64,000 nt of DNA from positions 58,026-122,025 of the forward strand of contig JAUNSR010000006.1 of the NCBI GenBank assembly GCA_030539115.1, in the 5' to 3' direction. Position 1 is the stretch's first letter; the number at the start of each line of letters is the position of its first letter. The stretch comes from Bacteroidales bacterium (GTDB taxonomy: Bacteria; Bacteroidota; Bacteroidia; Bacteroidales; JAUNSR01). Below are positions 45,981 through 56,800 of the stretch, in pieces. The notes beneath the pieces are model-generated. The model did no database searches. It saw only the letters and a list, made by a program, of their open reading frames with translations, and was not told where the DNA came from. The translations under genes were made by a program, and so were the position numbers.

Positions 45981-46021
45981 AAATAAAAAATAGAGGAAGT
46001 TAAATGAATTAACAACCTCTA
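45981..46021 (-). terminator. Terminator of the small lipoprotein gene
   Basis: A symmetrical hairpin, TAGAGG-aa-GTTAA / TTAAC-aa-CCTCTA with a 5-nt loop, is followed on the leftward strand by ATTTTTTATTT. Confidence 0.75.
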
Positions 46022-46106
46022 TAAATCTAAACAACGATAGTCAATATTATCCCATGAAATTGTATAATAAATTTTGCCGTTCAGATAATTTTTTCAAGAA
46101 ATAGAT

Positions 46107-46349
46107 CTATTTCTTATCTTTAGTTTCAGGCTCTGCAATAACCTCGACTGTTGTATCTTGAACAACTATAGCTGCTGAATCAGGATTGATGGAATCGATT
46201 GCAACAGTTCCATAGTCAACAACAATAGTGTCAGGGGCAGCTGCAGCAGCGGGAGTTGCTTCCTCTGTTTTTGTTTCTTGTCTCTTACCTGTACAAGATA
46301 ATAAAGAGATTCCTAAAAGAACCGTTACAAAAAGAGCTAACTTTTTCAT
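46107..46349 (-). CDS. Small hypothetical lipoprotein
   Basis: An 80-residue protein with a signal peptide and lipobox SLLSC (Cys19). The mature 62 residues are low-complexity, with Ala, Glu, Asp and Thr, and an alanine run near 35-39. No domain is recognisable. It is probably anchored to the outer or inner membrane by lipid alone. Its own terminator lies 86 bp downstream. Confidence 0.75.
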   Translation of the reverse strand: MKKLALFVTVLLGISLLSCTGKRQETKTEEATPAAAAAPDTIVVDYGTVAIDSINPDSAAIVVQDTTVEVIAEPETKDKK

Positions 46350-46682
46350 AGAAATTTAATATTATAACAAACAAATTATATTCATGATTATCTCTTTACA
46401 CGATTAACCGTTATTATAGATTAACCATATCCATATTTTTAACGCCTAAGCAGAAAACAATAATAACTAATCATTCTATGAGATTAACACTATTATTATA
46501 CAAGAGGTTTATAATATGAAATAAAATATTTAAGATTTAAATATCAAAATCAATTATAGTTTTTTCTCTTATAAACTGTGTCAGGCAAGAAATAATCAAA
46601 TAGATATTAAAACCTAATATGGGTCCTTTCCTACCCCTTCAGTAAATAATAACAATAGAGTCGTTAATTTGTTTGATATATA
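46350..46682. other. 333-bp intergenic region
   Basis: AT-rich DNA between the small lipoprotein gene and the 6S RNA terminator. It must contain the lipoprotein promoter. I see nothing else of note. Confidence 0.4.
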
Positions 46683-46683
46683 T

Positions 46684-46935
46684 AAAAAAACTTCCGATTA
46701 TAAAAAATAATCGGAAGTCTATGTATTTTAAAAAGAAAGCCGCACCTATGGACGTGATGAAACTCCTGTAAACAGGATTTGAGGGCCCTTTGCCTTTGTA
46801 ATCCATTGCGCATAAATGCTCTTTCTTTCGAAAGTATGGCCCGCCATTAGCAAAGTAAGCATATCTCGGTAAAGATATTTTAATTGATGAGTTTCCCGAT
46901 CAACACGATGCGGCTCCTTATCTTTGCCTTTCTTT
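46684..46935 (-). ncRNA. ssrS: 6S-type RNA (Bacteroidales-1 motif) downstream of rplT
   Basis: Read leftwards, the transcript starts after a promoter and runs about 250 nt to a perfect terminator hairpin (CTTCCGATTAT/ATAATCGGAAG at 46691-46717) with a run of T. The 5' segment GAGCCGCA closes with TGCGGCTTT near the 3' end, and the interior folds as a rod (ACTCATCA..., CTTTCGAAAGAAAG, CCTGTTTACAGG). Location downstream of the L20 gene with its own promoter and terminator is the defining context of the Bacteroidales-1 RNA, later recognised as the 6S RNA of this order. It should bind housekeeping RNA polymerase and modulate transcription in stationary phase. Confidence 0.88.
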
Positions 46936-46939
46936 ATTA

Positions 46940-46971
46940 CAAATATACGGATTTATTATTTTGGTATACAA
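46940..46971 (-). promoter_or_regulatory. Promoter of the 6S-type RNA
   Basis: Leftward -7 box TATATTTG (46947-46940) and -33 TTG (46971-46969) are spaced 21 bp apart, a near-perfect Bacteroidota promoter. Initiation is expected near 46934. Confidence 0.8.
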
Positions 46972-47256
46972 TATAAATACGTTAAAAAATGAATGAATGG
47001 AAGATTTTGCAGCTATTATTTGATTTAAATATCTTTCCCACAGCTTATTCCAAAAGGGTTTTGTCATAATAACAGCTCACCTGTATAGTAACTTTTTATA
47101 TTACAAAAAGTTTAGTCATTTGAGAAAAAATATAATAATTTGGGGAAAATTTTTTTTTGTGTTATAAAATATAAAAATCTGTATCCAAATAAAAATCACC
47201 TGAATCAGGACGAAACAAAATCTGCATTCATGTAAAAGGATAGAAACAAAATGGGA
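46972..47256. other. Spacer between rplT terminator and 6S promoter
   Basis: AT-rich sequence without an ORF or recognisable RNA. Confidence 0.4.
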
Positions 47257-47291
47257 TAAAAAAAACAGGCTCCCTAAAAAGAGAGCCTGTT
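47257..47291 (-). terminator. Terminator of the thrS-infC-rpmI-rplT operon
   Basis: A 9-bp stem AACAGGCTC/GAGCCTGTT followed on the leftward strand by eight T, 22 bp after the rplT stop. Confidence 0.9.
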
Positions 47292-47312
47292 ATATTTTAA
47301 ATCTCGAGGAGA

Positions 47313-47663
47313 TTATGCATTCTTAGCTTTTTCTACAATAGCTGCAAATGCTTCAGGGTGATTTGCTGCAAGGTCTGCAAGGACTTTACGATTGATTTCG
47401 ATACCTGATTTATGAAGTCCACCCATTAGCTTGGAATAAGACATACCATTAAGGCGGGCACCTGCATTGATACGTTGAATCCACAAAGCGCGGAAATTAC
47501 GTTTTTTAGCTTTACGGTCACGGAATGCATAAGTCAAACCTTTTTCCCATGTATTCTTGGCAACTGTCCAAACATTCTTACGAGCTCCGAAATATCCTCT
47601 TGTAAGTTTAAGGATTTTTTTGCGTCTATTACGTGACGCTACGTGATTAACCGATCTTGGCAT
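47313..47663 (-). CDS. rplT: 50S ribosomal protein L20
   Basis: A 116-residue, very basic protein, [19 protein letters not shown]..., with the L20 signature RGYFGARKN and [20 protein letters not shown] segments. It is the last gene of the thrS-infC-rpmI-rplT operon and is followed by a terminator and then the 6S-type RNA. E. coli L20 represses its own operon at translation; I see no proof of that here. Confidence 0.98.
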   Translation of the reverse strand: MPRSVNHVASRNRRKKILKLTRGYFGARKNVWTVAKNTWEKGLTYAFRDRKAKKRNFRALWIQRINAGARLNGMSYSKLMGGLHKSGIEINRKVLADLAANHPEAFAAIVEKAKNA

Positions 47664-47766
47664 AATTCTAAAATAATTGTGAATGATAGCGTCTTGTCAG
47701 AACAAGAACTTAAGCTTGCATTCGGTTGATAAAAAATTAAACTTGCTTATTTCTTTGTAAGAATGA

Positions 47767-47964
47767 TTACTTAAGGCAAAGAAGGAACTTAACGTTTTGA
47801 ACGTCGGCTTTGGAAATTAACGCGAAATGTCCTAAGCGGCGTTTCTGCTTGTTAGTCTTTTTAGTCAAGATGTGACGTTTGAAAGCATGTTTTCTTTTAA
47901 TCTTTCCTGATCCGGTAAGAACGAATCTTTTTTTGGCACCGGAATTAGTTTTCATTTTAGGCAT
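47767..47964 (-). CDS. rpmI: 50S ribosomal protein L35
   Basis: A 65-residue basic protein, [20 protein letters not shown]..., with the L35 core [17 protein letters not shown]. It lies between infC (52 bp away) and rplT (103 bp away). Confidence 0.98.
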   Translation of the reverse strand: MPKMKTNSGAKKRFVLTGSGKIKRKHAFKRHILTKKTNKQKRRLGHFALISKADVQNVKFLLCLK

Positions 47965-48016
47965 TGTACAATAATTAAAAATTTATATTCGATACGGCTT
48001 GATACCGTATACTTTC

Positions 48017-48601
48017 TTATTTATCGGCTTTCTTTTTTGGAGAAAGCATAATAATCATTCTCTTACCTTCAAGCTGAGGAAGCTGTTCAACTTTGCAAAG
48101 ATCCTCAAGATCATTTGCAAAACGAAGCAATAAAACCTCGCCCTGCTCTTTAAACAGGATAGAACGACCTTTAAAGAAGACATAAGCCTTAACCTTACAT
48201 CCATCCTCCAAGAAACCTTTAGCATGTTTAAGCTTGAAATCATAATCATGATCATCAGTCTGAGGTCCGAAACGAATCTCTTTAAGGACAACCTTAGAGG
48301 CTTTAGCTTTGATTTCTTTCTGCTTCTTCTTTTGTTGATAAAGGAATTTTTGATAATCAATAATTCTACAAACTGGTGGTACAGCAGTCGGAGAAATCTC
48401 CACAAGATCAAGAGCTTGTTCATCGGCAATTCTCAATGCTTCTCGTATGGGATAAACACCCACCTCAACATTATCACCTACCAAACGGACTTCATCAACA
48501 CCACGAATCCTTTCATTAATTCTATGTTGAGCTTTATCCTCTCTTTTTTGCGGTCCTCTCATTCTATTGGGACCATTTGTACCAATCGGCTTTTTTTCCA
48601 T
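48017..48601 (-). CDS. infC: Translation initiation factor IF-3
   Basis: A 194-residue protein with the N-terminal IF3 domain ([18 protein letters not shown] at 27-44), a linker helix rich in Lys ([16 protein letters not shown]) and the C-terminal domain ([21 protein letters not shown]). It prevents premature subunit joining and checks initiator tRNA. The start is ATG rather than the rare AUU used for autoregulation in E. coli. It abuts the thrS stop directly. Confidence 0.97.
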   Translation of the reverse strand: MEKKPIGTNGPNRMRGPQKREDKAQHRINERIRGVDEVRLVGDNVEVGVYPIREALRIADEQALDLVEISPTAVPPVCRIIDYQKFLYQQKKKQKEIKAKASKVVLKEIRFGPQTDDHDYDFKLKHAKGFLEDGCKVKAYVFFKGRSILFKEQGEVLLLRFANDLEDLCKVEQLPQLEGKRMIIMLSPKKKADK

Positions 48602-50548
48602 TTAAATTACTGAATTGTTTATCATTTGTTCAACTTCCTGAACCAAATCAGATGCAAAAGTAGTTATTTTTTTGACACCAAGGTCACCTTCGCCCTGTTT
48701 TCTTACAGAAACTTCACGATTTTCCATTTCTTTTTCGCCAACTACGAGCAAATAAGGAATTTTTTTCAATTCATTATCTCGGATTTTGCGTCCAATCTTT
48801 TCATTTCTGTCATCTACAACAGCACGAATGTCAGATTGTTCAAGTTCTTTTGCTACTTCATGAGCATAGTCATTGAATCTCTCAGAAATTGGCAGTACAA
48901 CAACTTGATCAGGAGTAAGCCATAGAGGGAATTTTCCTGCTGTATGTTCAATTAACACGGCAACAAAACGCTCCATTGAACCAAACGGTGCACGATGAAT
49001 CATTACCGGACGATGTTTTTGGTTATCAGAACCGGTATATTCAAGTCCAAATCTCTCAGGGAGATTGTAATCAACCTGAATCGTACCTAACTGCCAACGA
49101 CGGCCGATTGCATCCTTAACCATAAAATCAAGCTTAGGTCCATAGAAAGCAGCCTCGCCATATTCAACCTTTGCATTAAGATTTTTCTCATGACAAGCCT
49201 CAACAATTGCAGCTTCAGCCTTTTCCCAATTTTCATCACTGCCGATATATTTTTCTTTATTGTTAGGATCGCGAAGAGAAATCTGAGCCTCGAAGTTATC
49301 AAACTTCAATGCTTTAAAGATGATAGAGATAATATCCATTACCTTCAGGAACTCCTCCTTTAATTGGTCAGGGCGGCAGAATAGATGAGCATCATCCTGA
49401 GTAAAGCTTCTTACACGTGTCAATCCATGAAGCTCTCCTGATTGTTCATACCTATAAACTGTTCCAAACTCCGCATATCTTAAAGGGAGGTCCTTATAAG
49501 AACGAGGTGATGATTTATAGATTTCACAATGGTGAGGACAGTTCATTGGTTTCAATAAATATTCCTCACCCTCTTCAGGTGTATGAATAGGTTGGAATGA
49601 ATCTTTTCCATATTTTGCATAGTGACCGGAAGTAACATATAATTGTTTGTTTCCGATATGCGGAGTAATAACCTGTAGATAGCCATAACGTTTTTGGATT
49701 TTACGCAGGTATTGTTCAAGACGATCACGCAAAGCCGCACCTCTCGGAAGCCACATAGGAAGACCTTGACCAACTGTTTGAGAGAACATAAACAATTCCA
49801 TCTCACGTCCGATCTTTCTATGGTCACGTTTTTTTGCCTCTTCAAGAAGAGCAAGATATTCGTCAAGCTGTTTCTTTTTAGGGAAAGAAACGCCATAGAT
49901 ACGAGTCAATTGCTTACGTTTTTCATCACCTCTCCAGTAAGCGCCTGCCACTGAGATAAGTTTTACAGCTTTTATTGAGGATGTATTTGGAATATGAGGA
50001 CCACGACACAAGTCTGTAAAGGCTCCTTGGGTATAAGTAGTTATCTTACCATCTTCCAACTCCGAGATAAGTTCACATTTGTATGTTTCTCCTCTGTCTC
50101 CAAACAATTTTAATGCATCAGCTTTACTGATATCCTCTCTTACAAGTGATTCTTTTCTGGATACAAGTTCTGCCATTTTCTTTTCTATGGCAGCAAAGTC
50201 TGATTCTTTAATTGTTGCTTCACCCGGGTCAACATCGTAATAGAAACCGTTTTCTATTGCCGGTCCTATTCCAAATTGGATTCCAGAATAGAGTTCTTGA
50301 AGAGCTTCAGCCAACAGATGGGCTGAGGTATGCCAAAAAGCATGTTTACCCTCGGCATCTTCAAATTTAAATAATTTTACTGCGGCGTCTTCGTTTATGG
50401 GGCGAGTTAAATCCCATTCATTGCCGTTTACACTTGCAGCAAGTACATCTTGCGCTAAACGAGAGCTGATACTTTCAGCTACCTGCAAAGGAGTTGTTCC
50501 TTTAGCATACTCTCTGACTGATGAGTCAGGAAATGTTACTTTAATCAT
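48602..50548 (-). CDS. thrS: Threonyl-tRNA synthetase
   Basis: The ATG at 50548 (648 residues, [14 protein letters not shown]) gives the standard start; nine further in-frame codons upstream are not conserved. Domains: TGS 1-63; the editing domain with HxxxH in [12 protein letters not shown] and the C...H site; class II catalytic core with zinc ligands (Cys in [10 protein letters not shown] and later His), motif 2 ([18 protein letters not shown]) and motif 3 ([10 protein letters not shown]); and an anticodon-binding domain from about 545. It charges tRNA-Thr and is the first gene of the operon. A long leader (~130 nt) precedes it. Confidence 0.98.
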   Translation of the reverse strand: MIKVTFPDSSVREYAKGTTPLQVAESISSRLAQDVLAASVNGNEWDLTRPINEDAAVKLFKFEDAEGKHAFWHTSAHLLAEALQELYSGIQFGIGPAIENGFYYDVDPGEATIKESDFAAIEKKMAELVSRKESLVREDISKADALKLFGDRGETYKCELISELEDGKITTYTQGAFTDLCRGPHIPNTSSIKAVKLISVAGAYWRGDEKRKQLTRIYGVSFPKKKQLDEYLALLEEAKKRDHRKIGREMELFMFSQTVGQGLPMWLPRGAALRDRLEQYLRKIQKRYGYLQVITPHIGNKQLYVTSGHYAKYGKDSFQPIHTPEEGEEYLLKPMNCPHHCEIYKSSPRSYKDLPLRYAEFGTVYRYEQSGELHGLTRVRSFTQDDAHLFCRPDQLKEEFLKVMDIISIIFKALKFDNFEAQISLRDPNNKEKYIGSDENWEKAEAAIVEACHEKNLNAKVEYGEAAFYGPKLDFMVKDAIGRRWQLGTIQVDYNLPERFGLEYTGSDNQKHRPVMIHRAPFGSMERFVAVLIEHTAGKFPLWLTPDQVVVLPISERFNDYAHEVAKELEQSDIRAVVDDRNEKIGRKIRDNELKKIPYLLVVGEKEMENREVSVRKQGEGDLGVKKITTFASDLVQEVEQMINNSVI

Positions 50549-50686
50549 ACTAAACGTTTGAATTACAACTTTCAAAACTATTTTTTCTTCCTAAGTATCA
50601 GCTTTTAAGAGATTAATAAATCAATTGTTGTGCTGTATTTACGACTATTTAAGGAGTTTTGAGCCCTAATATAGACTTAGTTGGCA

Positions 50687-50717
50687 CAAATATACAAATA
50701 GAAATTGACTAACCAAA
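50687..50717 (-). promoter_or_regulatory. Promoter of the thrS operon
   Basis: Leftward -33 TTTG (50717-50714) and -7 TATATTTG (50694-50687), 19 bp apart. The predicted start near 50681 gives a leader of about 130 nt before thrS; no T-box is recognisable in it. Confidence 0.75.
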
Positions 50718-51007
50718 TTTGCATATATATTATAATAAGGCTTCAGAGTTGACTTATTAAGAATCATGAAATGCTAATTTTAATATTCACTCTTATAAAT
50801 ATTAAGTTTGGCACAAAGCTTGTAGTAACAACTGCATATAAAATTTCACTTATGTATATGAAAAATATTTCCCGATGTTTAGAGTATCAAGAGATAAAAA
50901 GTATCACCTTTATAATATATTTCTCTTATTAAGAGTTTAGATATAAGGCATATCTGACAAAACGTGATTTACAAACAAAAATTTTTTTTGATCACCAATT
51001 ATTTTTT
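50718..51007. other. Intergenic region between thrS promoter and the DUF2156 gene
   Basis: About 290 bp of AT-rich DNA carrying the promoter of the rightward gene at 51008. I see nothing else. Confidence 0.4.
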
Positions 51008-51940
51008 ATGGATATTAATTTTTCGCCAATTTGTCTTTCAGACAAAACCCTAATAGAGAGCTACACACATAAATTCAATTCAAGAGATTGCGACCTTGCC
51101 TTTTCCAACATTATAAGTTGGAGCTTTCTTTATAAAACAGAGATAGCAGAGATTGACGGATTTCTTCTTTTCAAGTTTATAACAAAACATCTTGGTAAAG
51201 ACAGAATAATGTATATGTTTCCTATTGGAGACGGAGACATCAAGGAAGTTCTTGACAAGATGGAAGAAGACGCAATAAAAAATACGGGAGAATCTTTAAT
51301 GATGCTCGGCGTTCACAATGAAGACAAGCAGCTTTTGGAAGAGAAATGCCCGGACGAGTACTTTTTCTTTCCAAACCGCAATTTCTCAGACTATATATAT
51401 TTAAAGCAGGATCTTATCGAGCTTAAAGGAAAGAAATTTCAAGCTCACAGAAATCATATCAACAAATTCAAATCTCTTTACAATTATACTTTCGAGCCTT
51501 TTACAAAAGAAAACATTGAAGAATGTCTTATATTTGAAAATGAATGGGTTGAAAAACAAAAAGGGATTAAAAACGACGAAGAGATAGACAATGAGCACAC
51601 TGCCATCTGCAATGCCTTGAGCAATTTTCAGCAGCTCGACATTATTGGCGGTATAATCAGAGTGGATGGCAAAATTGTCGCCTTTTCTTTTGGCACGGCT
51701 GTTTGCAAAAATACATTTGTTGTTCATGTCGAAAAAGGTGACATTGATTATGATGGAGTTTACAGAGTTATAAATCAAGAATTTGCCAAACATCTTCCTG
51801 AAAATTTCATATATCTAAACAGAGAAGAAGACATGGGAATCGAAGGTCTGCGTAGAGTAAAGATTGCTTACCAACCTGTTTTCATTCTTGACAAATGGGC
51901 TGCAGTAAGAAAATTCGATTTTCTGTCTTTACCTAAATGA
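51008..51940 (+). CDS. DUF2156 (phosphatidylglycerol lysyltransferase C-terminal-like) protein
   Basis: A 310-residue soluble protein built like a double GNAT fold. Segments typical of the DUF2156/LPG-synthase C-terminal family are visible: MDINFSPICLSDKTLIESY at the start, DYIYLKQDLIELKGKKFQ, HRNHINKFK and YLNREEDMGIEGLR-RVKIAYQP near the end. In larger proteins this domain transfers amino acids from aminoacyl-tRNA to lipids; stand-alone copies have no known function. It lies 10 bp upstream of a GNAT gene, so the two are probably co-expressed. Confidence 0.85.
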   Translation: MDINFSPICLSDKTLIESYTHKFNSRDCDLAFSNIISWSFLYKTEIAEIDGFLLFKFITKHLGKDRIMYMFPIGDGDIKEVLDKMEEDAIKNTGESLMMLGVHNEDKQLLEEKCPDEYFFFPNRNFSDYIYLKQDLIELKGKKFQAHRNHINKFKSLYNYTFEPFTKENIEECLIFENEWVEKQKGIKNDEEIDNEHTAICNALSNFQQLDIIGGIIRVDGKIVAFSFGTAVCKNTFVVHVEKGDIDYDGVYRVINQEFAKHLPENFIYLNREEDMGIEGLRRVKIAYQPVFILDKWAAVRKFDFLSLPK

Positions 51941-51950
51941 CAAGCATGAT

Positions 51951-52799
51951 ATGGACAACAATACTACTGATGAGCTTAAAAAAATCTGGAAAGATATTTT
52001 CCAAGATTCAGACACATACATTGACAACGTATTTAACGGGATTTCCAACGACCAGGCATTCTATATAAAAGATGTCGGAAATATTGTTTCAATGGCTTTT
52101 ATGACTCCTTATGATTTAAAAGTCAATGACAGGATTGTCAAATGCGGATATTTCTTCGGGGCTGCCACTCTGCCCGAGAAAAGAAACAAAGGCTATATGG
52201 AAAAGATTATTGATATGACAAAAATTGCAGCTAAAAAAAATAACATGTCTGCCATTATTCTAATTCCTGCCACTACGTCATTATTTAATTATTATAAAAG
52301 ATTTGATTTCAGAATGGCTTTTGGCTATTCATTAAAGATGTTTTCAAGCTCTGTTTCCAAGAAAGAGATTTCAGACTATGAACTTATTGGGATAAAGAAT
52401 GATTTGGAAACCTATGATTTCTTTTCATTGGCAGAAAGGAAAAAAGATATTTCCATTCTTCATTCAAAAGATCAATTTGATAAAATTCTTTTGGAATATA
52501 CTGAAGACAACTTTCATTCTCTTGCTTTGGTCGATAAAAACAGCGGTACTATATGCGCACTTTTATTTGCAGAACCTACAGATAACGGCTCATTTATAGT
52601 TAAGGATATATTATTCTTGGATTCAAATTACAGAGACATATCCTTGGAACTGTTTCTAAAAGTTATCAATAAACAGGAAATCATTGTTAAAGAGGCTTCT
52701 AATAACATTTCATCCATTCCTTTTGCAATGATATATGATATTTCAAATGAAGACACGGCAAATATTGAAAAAGGATATATCTCTCTAATGATGGAGTAA
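51951..52799 (+). CDS. GNAT family N-acetyltransferase
   Basis: A 282-residue protein whose N-terminal half is a GNAT domain; the acetyl-CoA loop lies in LPEKRNKGYMEKIIDM at about 75-90, and YYKRFDF matches the usual late strand. The C-terminal half resembles a sterol-carrier-like or second GNAT domain as in Eis-type proteins. The substrate is unknown. It forms a likely two-gene unit with the DUF2156 gene; a dead activase gene follows 41 bp later. Confidence 0.85.
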   Translation: MDNNTTDELKKIWKDIFQDSDTYIDNVFNGISNDQAFYIKDVGNIVSMAFMTPYDLKVNDRIVKCGYFFGAATLPEKRNKGYMEKIIDMTKIAAKKNNMSAIILIPATTSLFNYYKRFDFRMAFGYSLKMFSSSVSKKEISDYELIGIKNDLETYDFFSLAERKKDISILHSKDQFDKILLEYTEDNFHSLALVDKNSGTICALLFAEPTDNGSFIVKDILFLDSNYRDISLELFLKVINKQEIIVKEASNNISSIPFAMIYDISNEDTANIEKGYISLMME

Positions 52800-52840
52800 T
52801 AAGCGATTTTATTATTTTCAATTCTCACTGCGACACACTA

Positions 52841-53705
52841 ATGAAAGTCGCTATTTTTGACATTAAATTTTTTTGCGCCAACGATGGTCCCGGCATTCGT
52901 ACGACTGTATTTTTTAAGGTATACACTCTTAATTGCGAATGGTGCCACAATCCAGAATCTTCGAGCAAAGACTTCTGTGTTATGTTTTATAAAAAACTTT
53001 GCATTAGTTGCGATTCATGCCAAGACATCTGCCCAAACGTTTGTAAGCTTGCTCTTTAAAAAAAAGGAATTGTTGATTCCTATTGTCTGAGTTATTTTAA
53101 ATGCACTCAAATCTTTCCTACTGAGACTCTTAATAAAATTGGACAAAAAATTTCCGCCGACAGTTTAATTAAGCAGCTCGTTAAAAATAAAATCTTTTAT
53201 GAAACATCTGGTGGCGGCGTTACAACTTAAAGAGTAGAGCTACTTTTTCAGTCTGATTTCTGCGTGAAAATTTTTAAAAAAATCAAATAGCAAAATATCG
53301 ATACTGAAATTTAAACCTCTTGCTATGCAACTAACTAAGGTATTGACAGGACAGCACCTTTTATCAACCTTGCCATTTGGGATATCAAAGCAGTCATTGA
53401 CGATATTTAGAAGAAATTTACCGGAGTTAAATTTTCAATAATAAAGGACAACCTTTTTTATGCAATAAAAAAAGGAATGAAGATAAAACTCAGATTTATT
53501 TTCATTCACGAAAATCATGGAAACATCAAATACATGAAATAATACAATATCTTATTAAAACAGCTGCCAAAGCCTTTACAGTGGGAAATTATCCACTGTC
53601 ACCTAATTGGCAATTTCCAAAAAGCGGCAATGAATAAAGAATCTATCTGCAAATTCACCCATACATACGACGGCTTGATTAAACAATTTTGAACCATTGG
53701 TTATA
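52841..53705 (+). pseudogene. Decayed glycyl-radical enzyme activase (PflA-like radical SAM)
   Basis: The first 72 codons read clearly as an activase N-terminus: DIKFFCANDGPGIRTTVFFK, then CEWCHNPES and the ferredoxin-like CISCDSCQDICPNVC. The reading frame then breaks repeatedly. Family blocks continue in the right order but across stops and frames: KNKIFYETSGGGVT near 53190, an IDTEI..TSCYAT-like block near 53300, INLAIWDIKAVIDDI near 53370, KKFTGVKFSIIKDNL near 53420, and IIHCHLIGNFQKA near 53600. The first Cys of the CxxxCxxC cluster motif (normally KGCPLxCxWC) is already replaced (KVYTLNCEWC). No glycyl radical enzyme lies nearby. Confidence 0.9.
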
Positions 53706-53752
53706 ACAATTATAAAGCCACAATATCATCGATAGGTTTAAACCACCATCTA

Positions 53753-53791
53753 TAAAAAAACAGCGGACTGCATCAAATAAATGCAGTCCGC
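53753..53791 (-). terminator. Terminator of the HEAT/DUF1080 gene
   Basis: An 11-bp perfect stem GCGGACTGCAT/ATGCAGTCCGC with a 7-nt loop, followed on the leftward strand by TTTTTTTA. It lies 26 bp after the stop codon. Confidence 0.9.
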
Positions 53792-53816
53792 CATGAAATT
53801 ATTTCGGGAAGAGTTA

Positions 53817-56800
53817 TTATAATTCTTTTACTCTAATATTACGGAATTTAACATGAGAGCCATGTCCTAAGAAACCAATATGACCTTTCTTATTAAATAA
53901 TCCGGGATGATCACGATGATCCATAGTTCCATTGCCACCAGCCTCTTTAATATCACCATCAAGAATAACAGTACCATTAAGAATAACTTTTATCTTATTA
54001 CCCTTAGCAATAACCTCTTCGGTATTCCATTCTCCGGTAGGTTTTAAAAATCCTCTTTTAGCAGGAATTACTCCATAAACAGAACCATGGTATTGATATT
54101 TTTGAAGAGTAGCATAAATAGGGTCTTCATTGTCAAGAATCTGTAGTTCCATTCCGACATAAGCGGCATCTCCTTCAAGAGGAGTACGAATACCAAGACC
54201 GTTGTTTGCACCCGGAGTAAGCATAAATTCAAATCTGTAGTTGAAATCAGAATATTCATTTACAGTATAAAGATTGCCGCCACCGCCGTTTTGAGGATAA
54301 AGAACAATACAGCCATCCTCAACAACATAATCCTTTGTATTGCCGGTCCAGTTAATCATGGATGTTCCATCAAACAAGACTTTAAATCCCTCTTTTTGCT
54401 CCTCTTTTGAAAGAGTGAAAGGCTCAACTCTTGGAATTTCTCTTACATAGATATCTCTGTAAGCAACTTTGCTTCCATGAGCCTGAAGTTCAATTTGATC
54501 AAGCATAGGGATAGGTTGATTTCTGTCCCAATAGTTTTCCATAATGACATTGTCAACAACCTTCACACCATTGAGAATAACGGTAACTCTCTCACCAACC
54601 ATCTTAATATAGAAGCTGTTCCATTCGCCAAGTTTATTGTCGGCAACGGACAGAGGTTTGCTCAAATGCTTTTGATTATTGTAAAGACCGCCTGAACCAA
54701 CTTGAGCGCCAACATTAACACGTGCAGTATCCCAGATTTGAACCTGAGGAGTACCTCTCAGATAAATACCGGCGTCAGCTTCAGGACCTTCAGGGTAAAG
54801 AAGCCAGTCAACATACATCTCAAAGTCGCCATATTGCTTGGTAGTGCAAAGATTGTCGCCTTTTCCATTAAAAATTAATAATCCATTTTCAACAGTCCAT
54901 GTTTTAGCCGCAACTTCATCAGCAGTAGCCTGAGCTTTTGATAGTTGAACTTTAGTCATTTTAGCACGAGAAACAGGATTTCCAACAAGACCTTTCCAAC
55001 CGGTTAGATCTTTACCATTGAAAATAGAAATAAATCCATCCTCTTTGGGCTGTTCACCAAGATGTTTTTGAATAGCTTGTTTTTGATAATCAGCATCAGG
55101 ATTATTTATTACTGCAACAACTTTATTTAAAAGAGCATTAACCTCCTTACCTGTAAATTGCTTGTTATTTAGAGCAATATTCATTACAGCCTGACAGGCA
55201 TCCTGTTGAACCTCTTTGTCATCAAGATATTTTCCGGCAGTCATTAATCCAAGGAATGTATTTGTGCCTTGAATTTTGTTTAGGATAACAGCTTTTTGAG
55301 CTTTGTTTTTTGCTATTTCAAGAGCTTTGCGAAGGAAAATCAACTTTTCTTCACCCGGCATTGAGGCAGCAGAAACTTTTGCAGTGTAGGCATCAAAAGC
55401 TTTGTTAAACTCTTCATCATTTTTAGAGGTCTTACAAATGTTATAAAGAGGTTCTGCAGCTTCAAAACCGTTCCATTCAGTCAAAGCGCTGAAAGCAGAC
55501 TGTTTTGCTCTTGGGTCTACAGAATTCAAGGCATTTGAAATCTCATTAAGAGCTTTAGGGTCATTAGTTGATGCAAGAATTGTATAATACCTTGGCTGCA
55601 AATTTGCAGCAACACTTTTCATTTGAGCATTTACAGACTCGAATCTTTTTTCAGCAGGCAATGTTTTAACGGCAGCTATAACAGCTTTCTGAACCGGAGC
55701 AACAGAAGCTTCGGCAGTAGTGCCGAGCATTTTGTAAAGCTCAGGAAGATTCTTAGAGGTAACAACCTCAGCAAGATTTTCAGCAGCACATTTGCTCACT
55801 TCAACATCCGATGATGAGCAAAGAGTGATAAACTTGTCGGCATAAGCATCGGCTTTACGTTTTGCAACAAGTTGCAAGGCTGCTACTTTACCCTCAACAG
55901 AAGAAGTGTCAAAGTTCTTCATTAAAGGATCTGAGATATTTCCACTTGTATATAACAAAGTATTTTTAGCCATATCGACATTTTCCTTTGTTCCAAAATT
56001 TACAACAGAACATAGAGCCTCAACAGCCTCATCACCGCCAATCTTTGCAGCGCTTGCCATGGCAACGGCTGCAATCTCAGGGTTAGTGTTTTTAAATTCG
56101 GAAACAACAAGAGGAAGAGCGGAAGCTAATCGGTTAACACCTACCCACTCAATCAAATCCTTCTTAAGAGGAGCTTTTGATTTTTTAATCTTTGCTATAA
56201 TCTCATTGTTAAGCTCTTCATTATTATATGCAGCGGCAAGACGAAGAGCTTTATTTCTATATTCACAATTATTGTCTTTCAAAGCAGAAAGAATTGTTTT
56301 TGAAGCATTCTCACCATCAAGCTTTACAAGAAGAGTTAAGGCTGCACAACGTGTTCCTGTTTGATTAGCCTTAGTTGCATTCTTTAAAAGTGCAGCAGAA
56401 GCCTTCTTAGCTTCTGATTTAGAAGCATCATTATCTGCAAGTCTTTTCAACAATGTGATATATGATTCGGTTATTCCATCTTTATCGAGAGTATAACCTG
56501 CTTGAGAAGCACCCTTCTCCAATAGTTTCATAGATTTTACAGAACCGCATCGTCCAAGAGCATAATAAAGGACTCTTAAATCCTGCGGTTGAAGCGATTC
56601 TCTTTGAGCAAGAATAGCATCCTCAGCTTGAGTCGCATTCAACTCACCCAATGCATTTATGATGTTTTTCTTAAAATTGTAAGGCACTTCGTTTAAAGAT
56701 GAAGAAAGAGCATCAATAGCCTTTGGAGAACCGATAGATTTTAATGCACGTGCGGCATAACCTGAAAGCTTTTCATTCTTTAGATAAGATTTTAAGAAAA

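Noticed and set aside
50549..50686. T-box or other amino-acid riboswitch in the thrS leader
   Set aside because: No T-box sequence or specifier hairpin is visible, and T-boxes are not typical of this phylum.
55906..56364. 152-codon rightward frame antisense to the HEAT/DUF1080 gene
   Set aside because: A shadow of the strongly supported leftward gene; no motif and no ribosome binding context.
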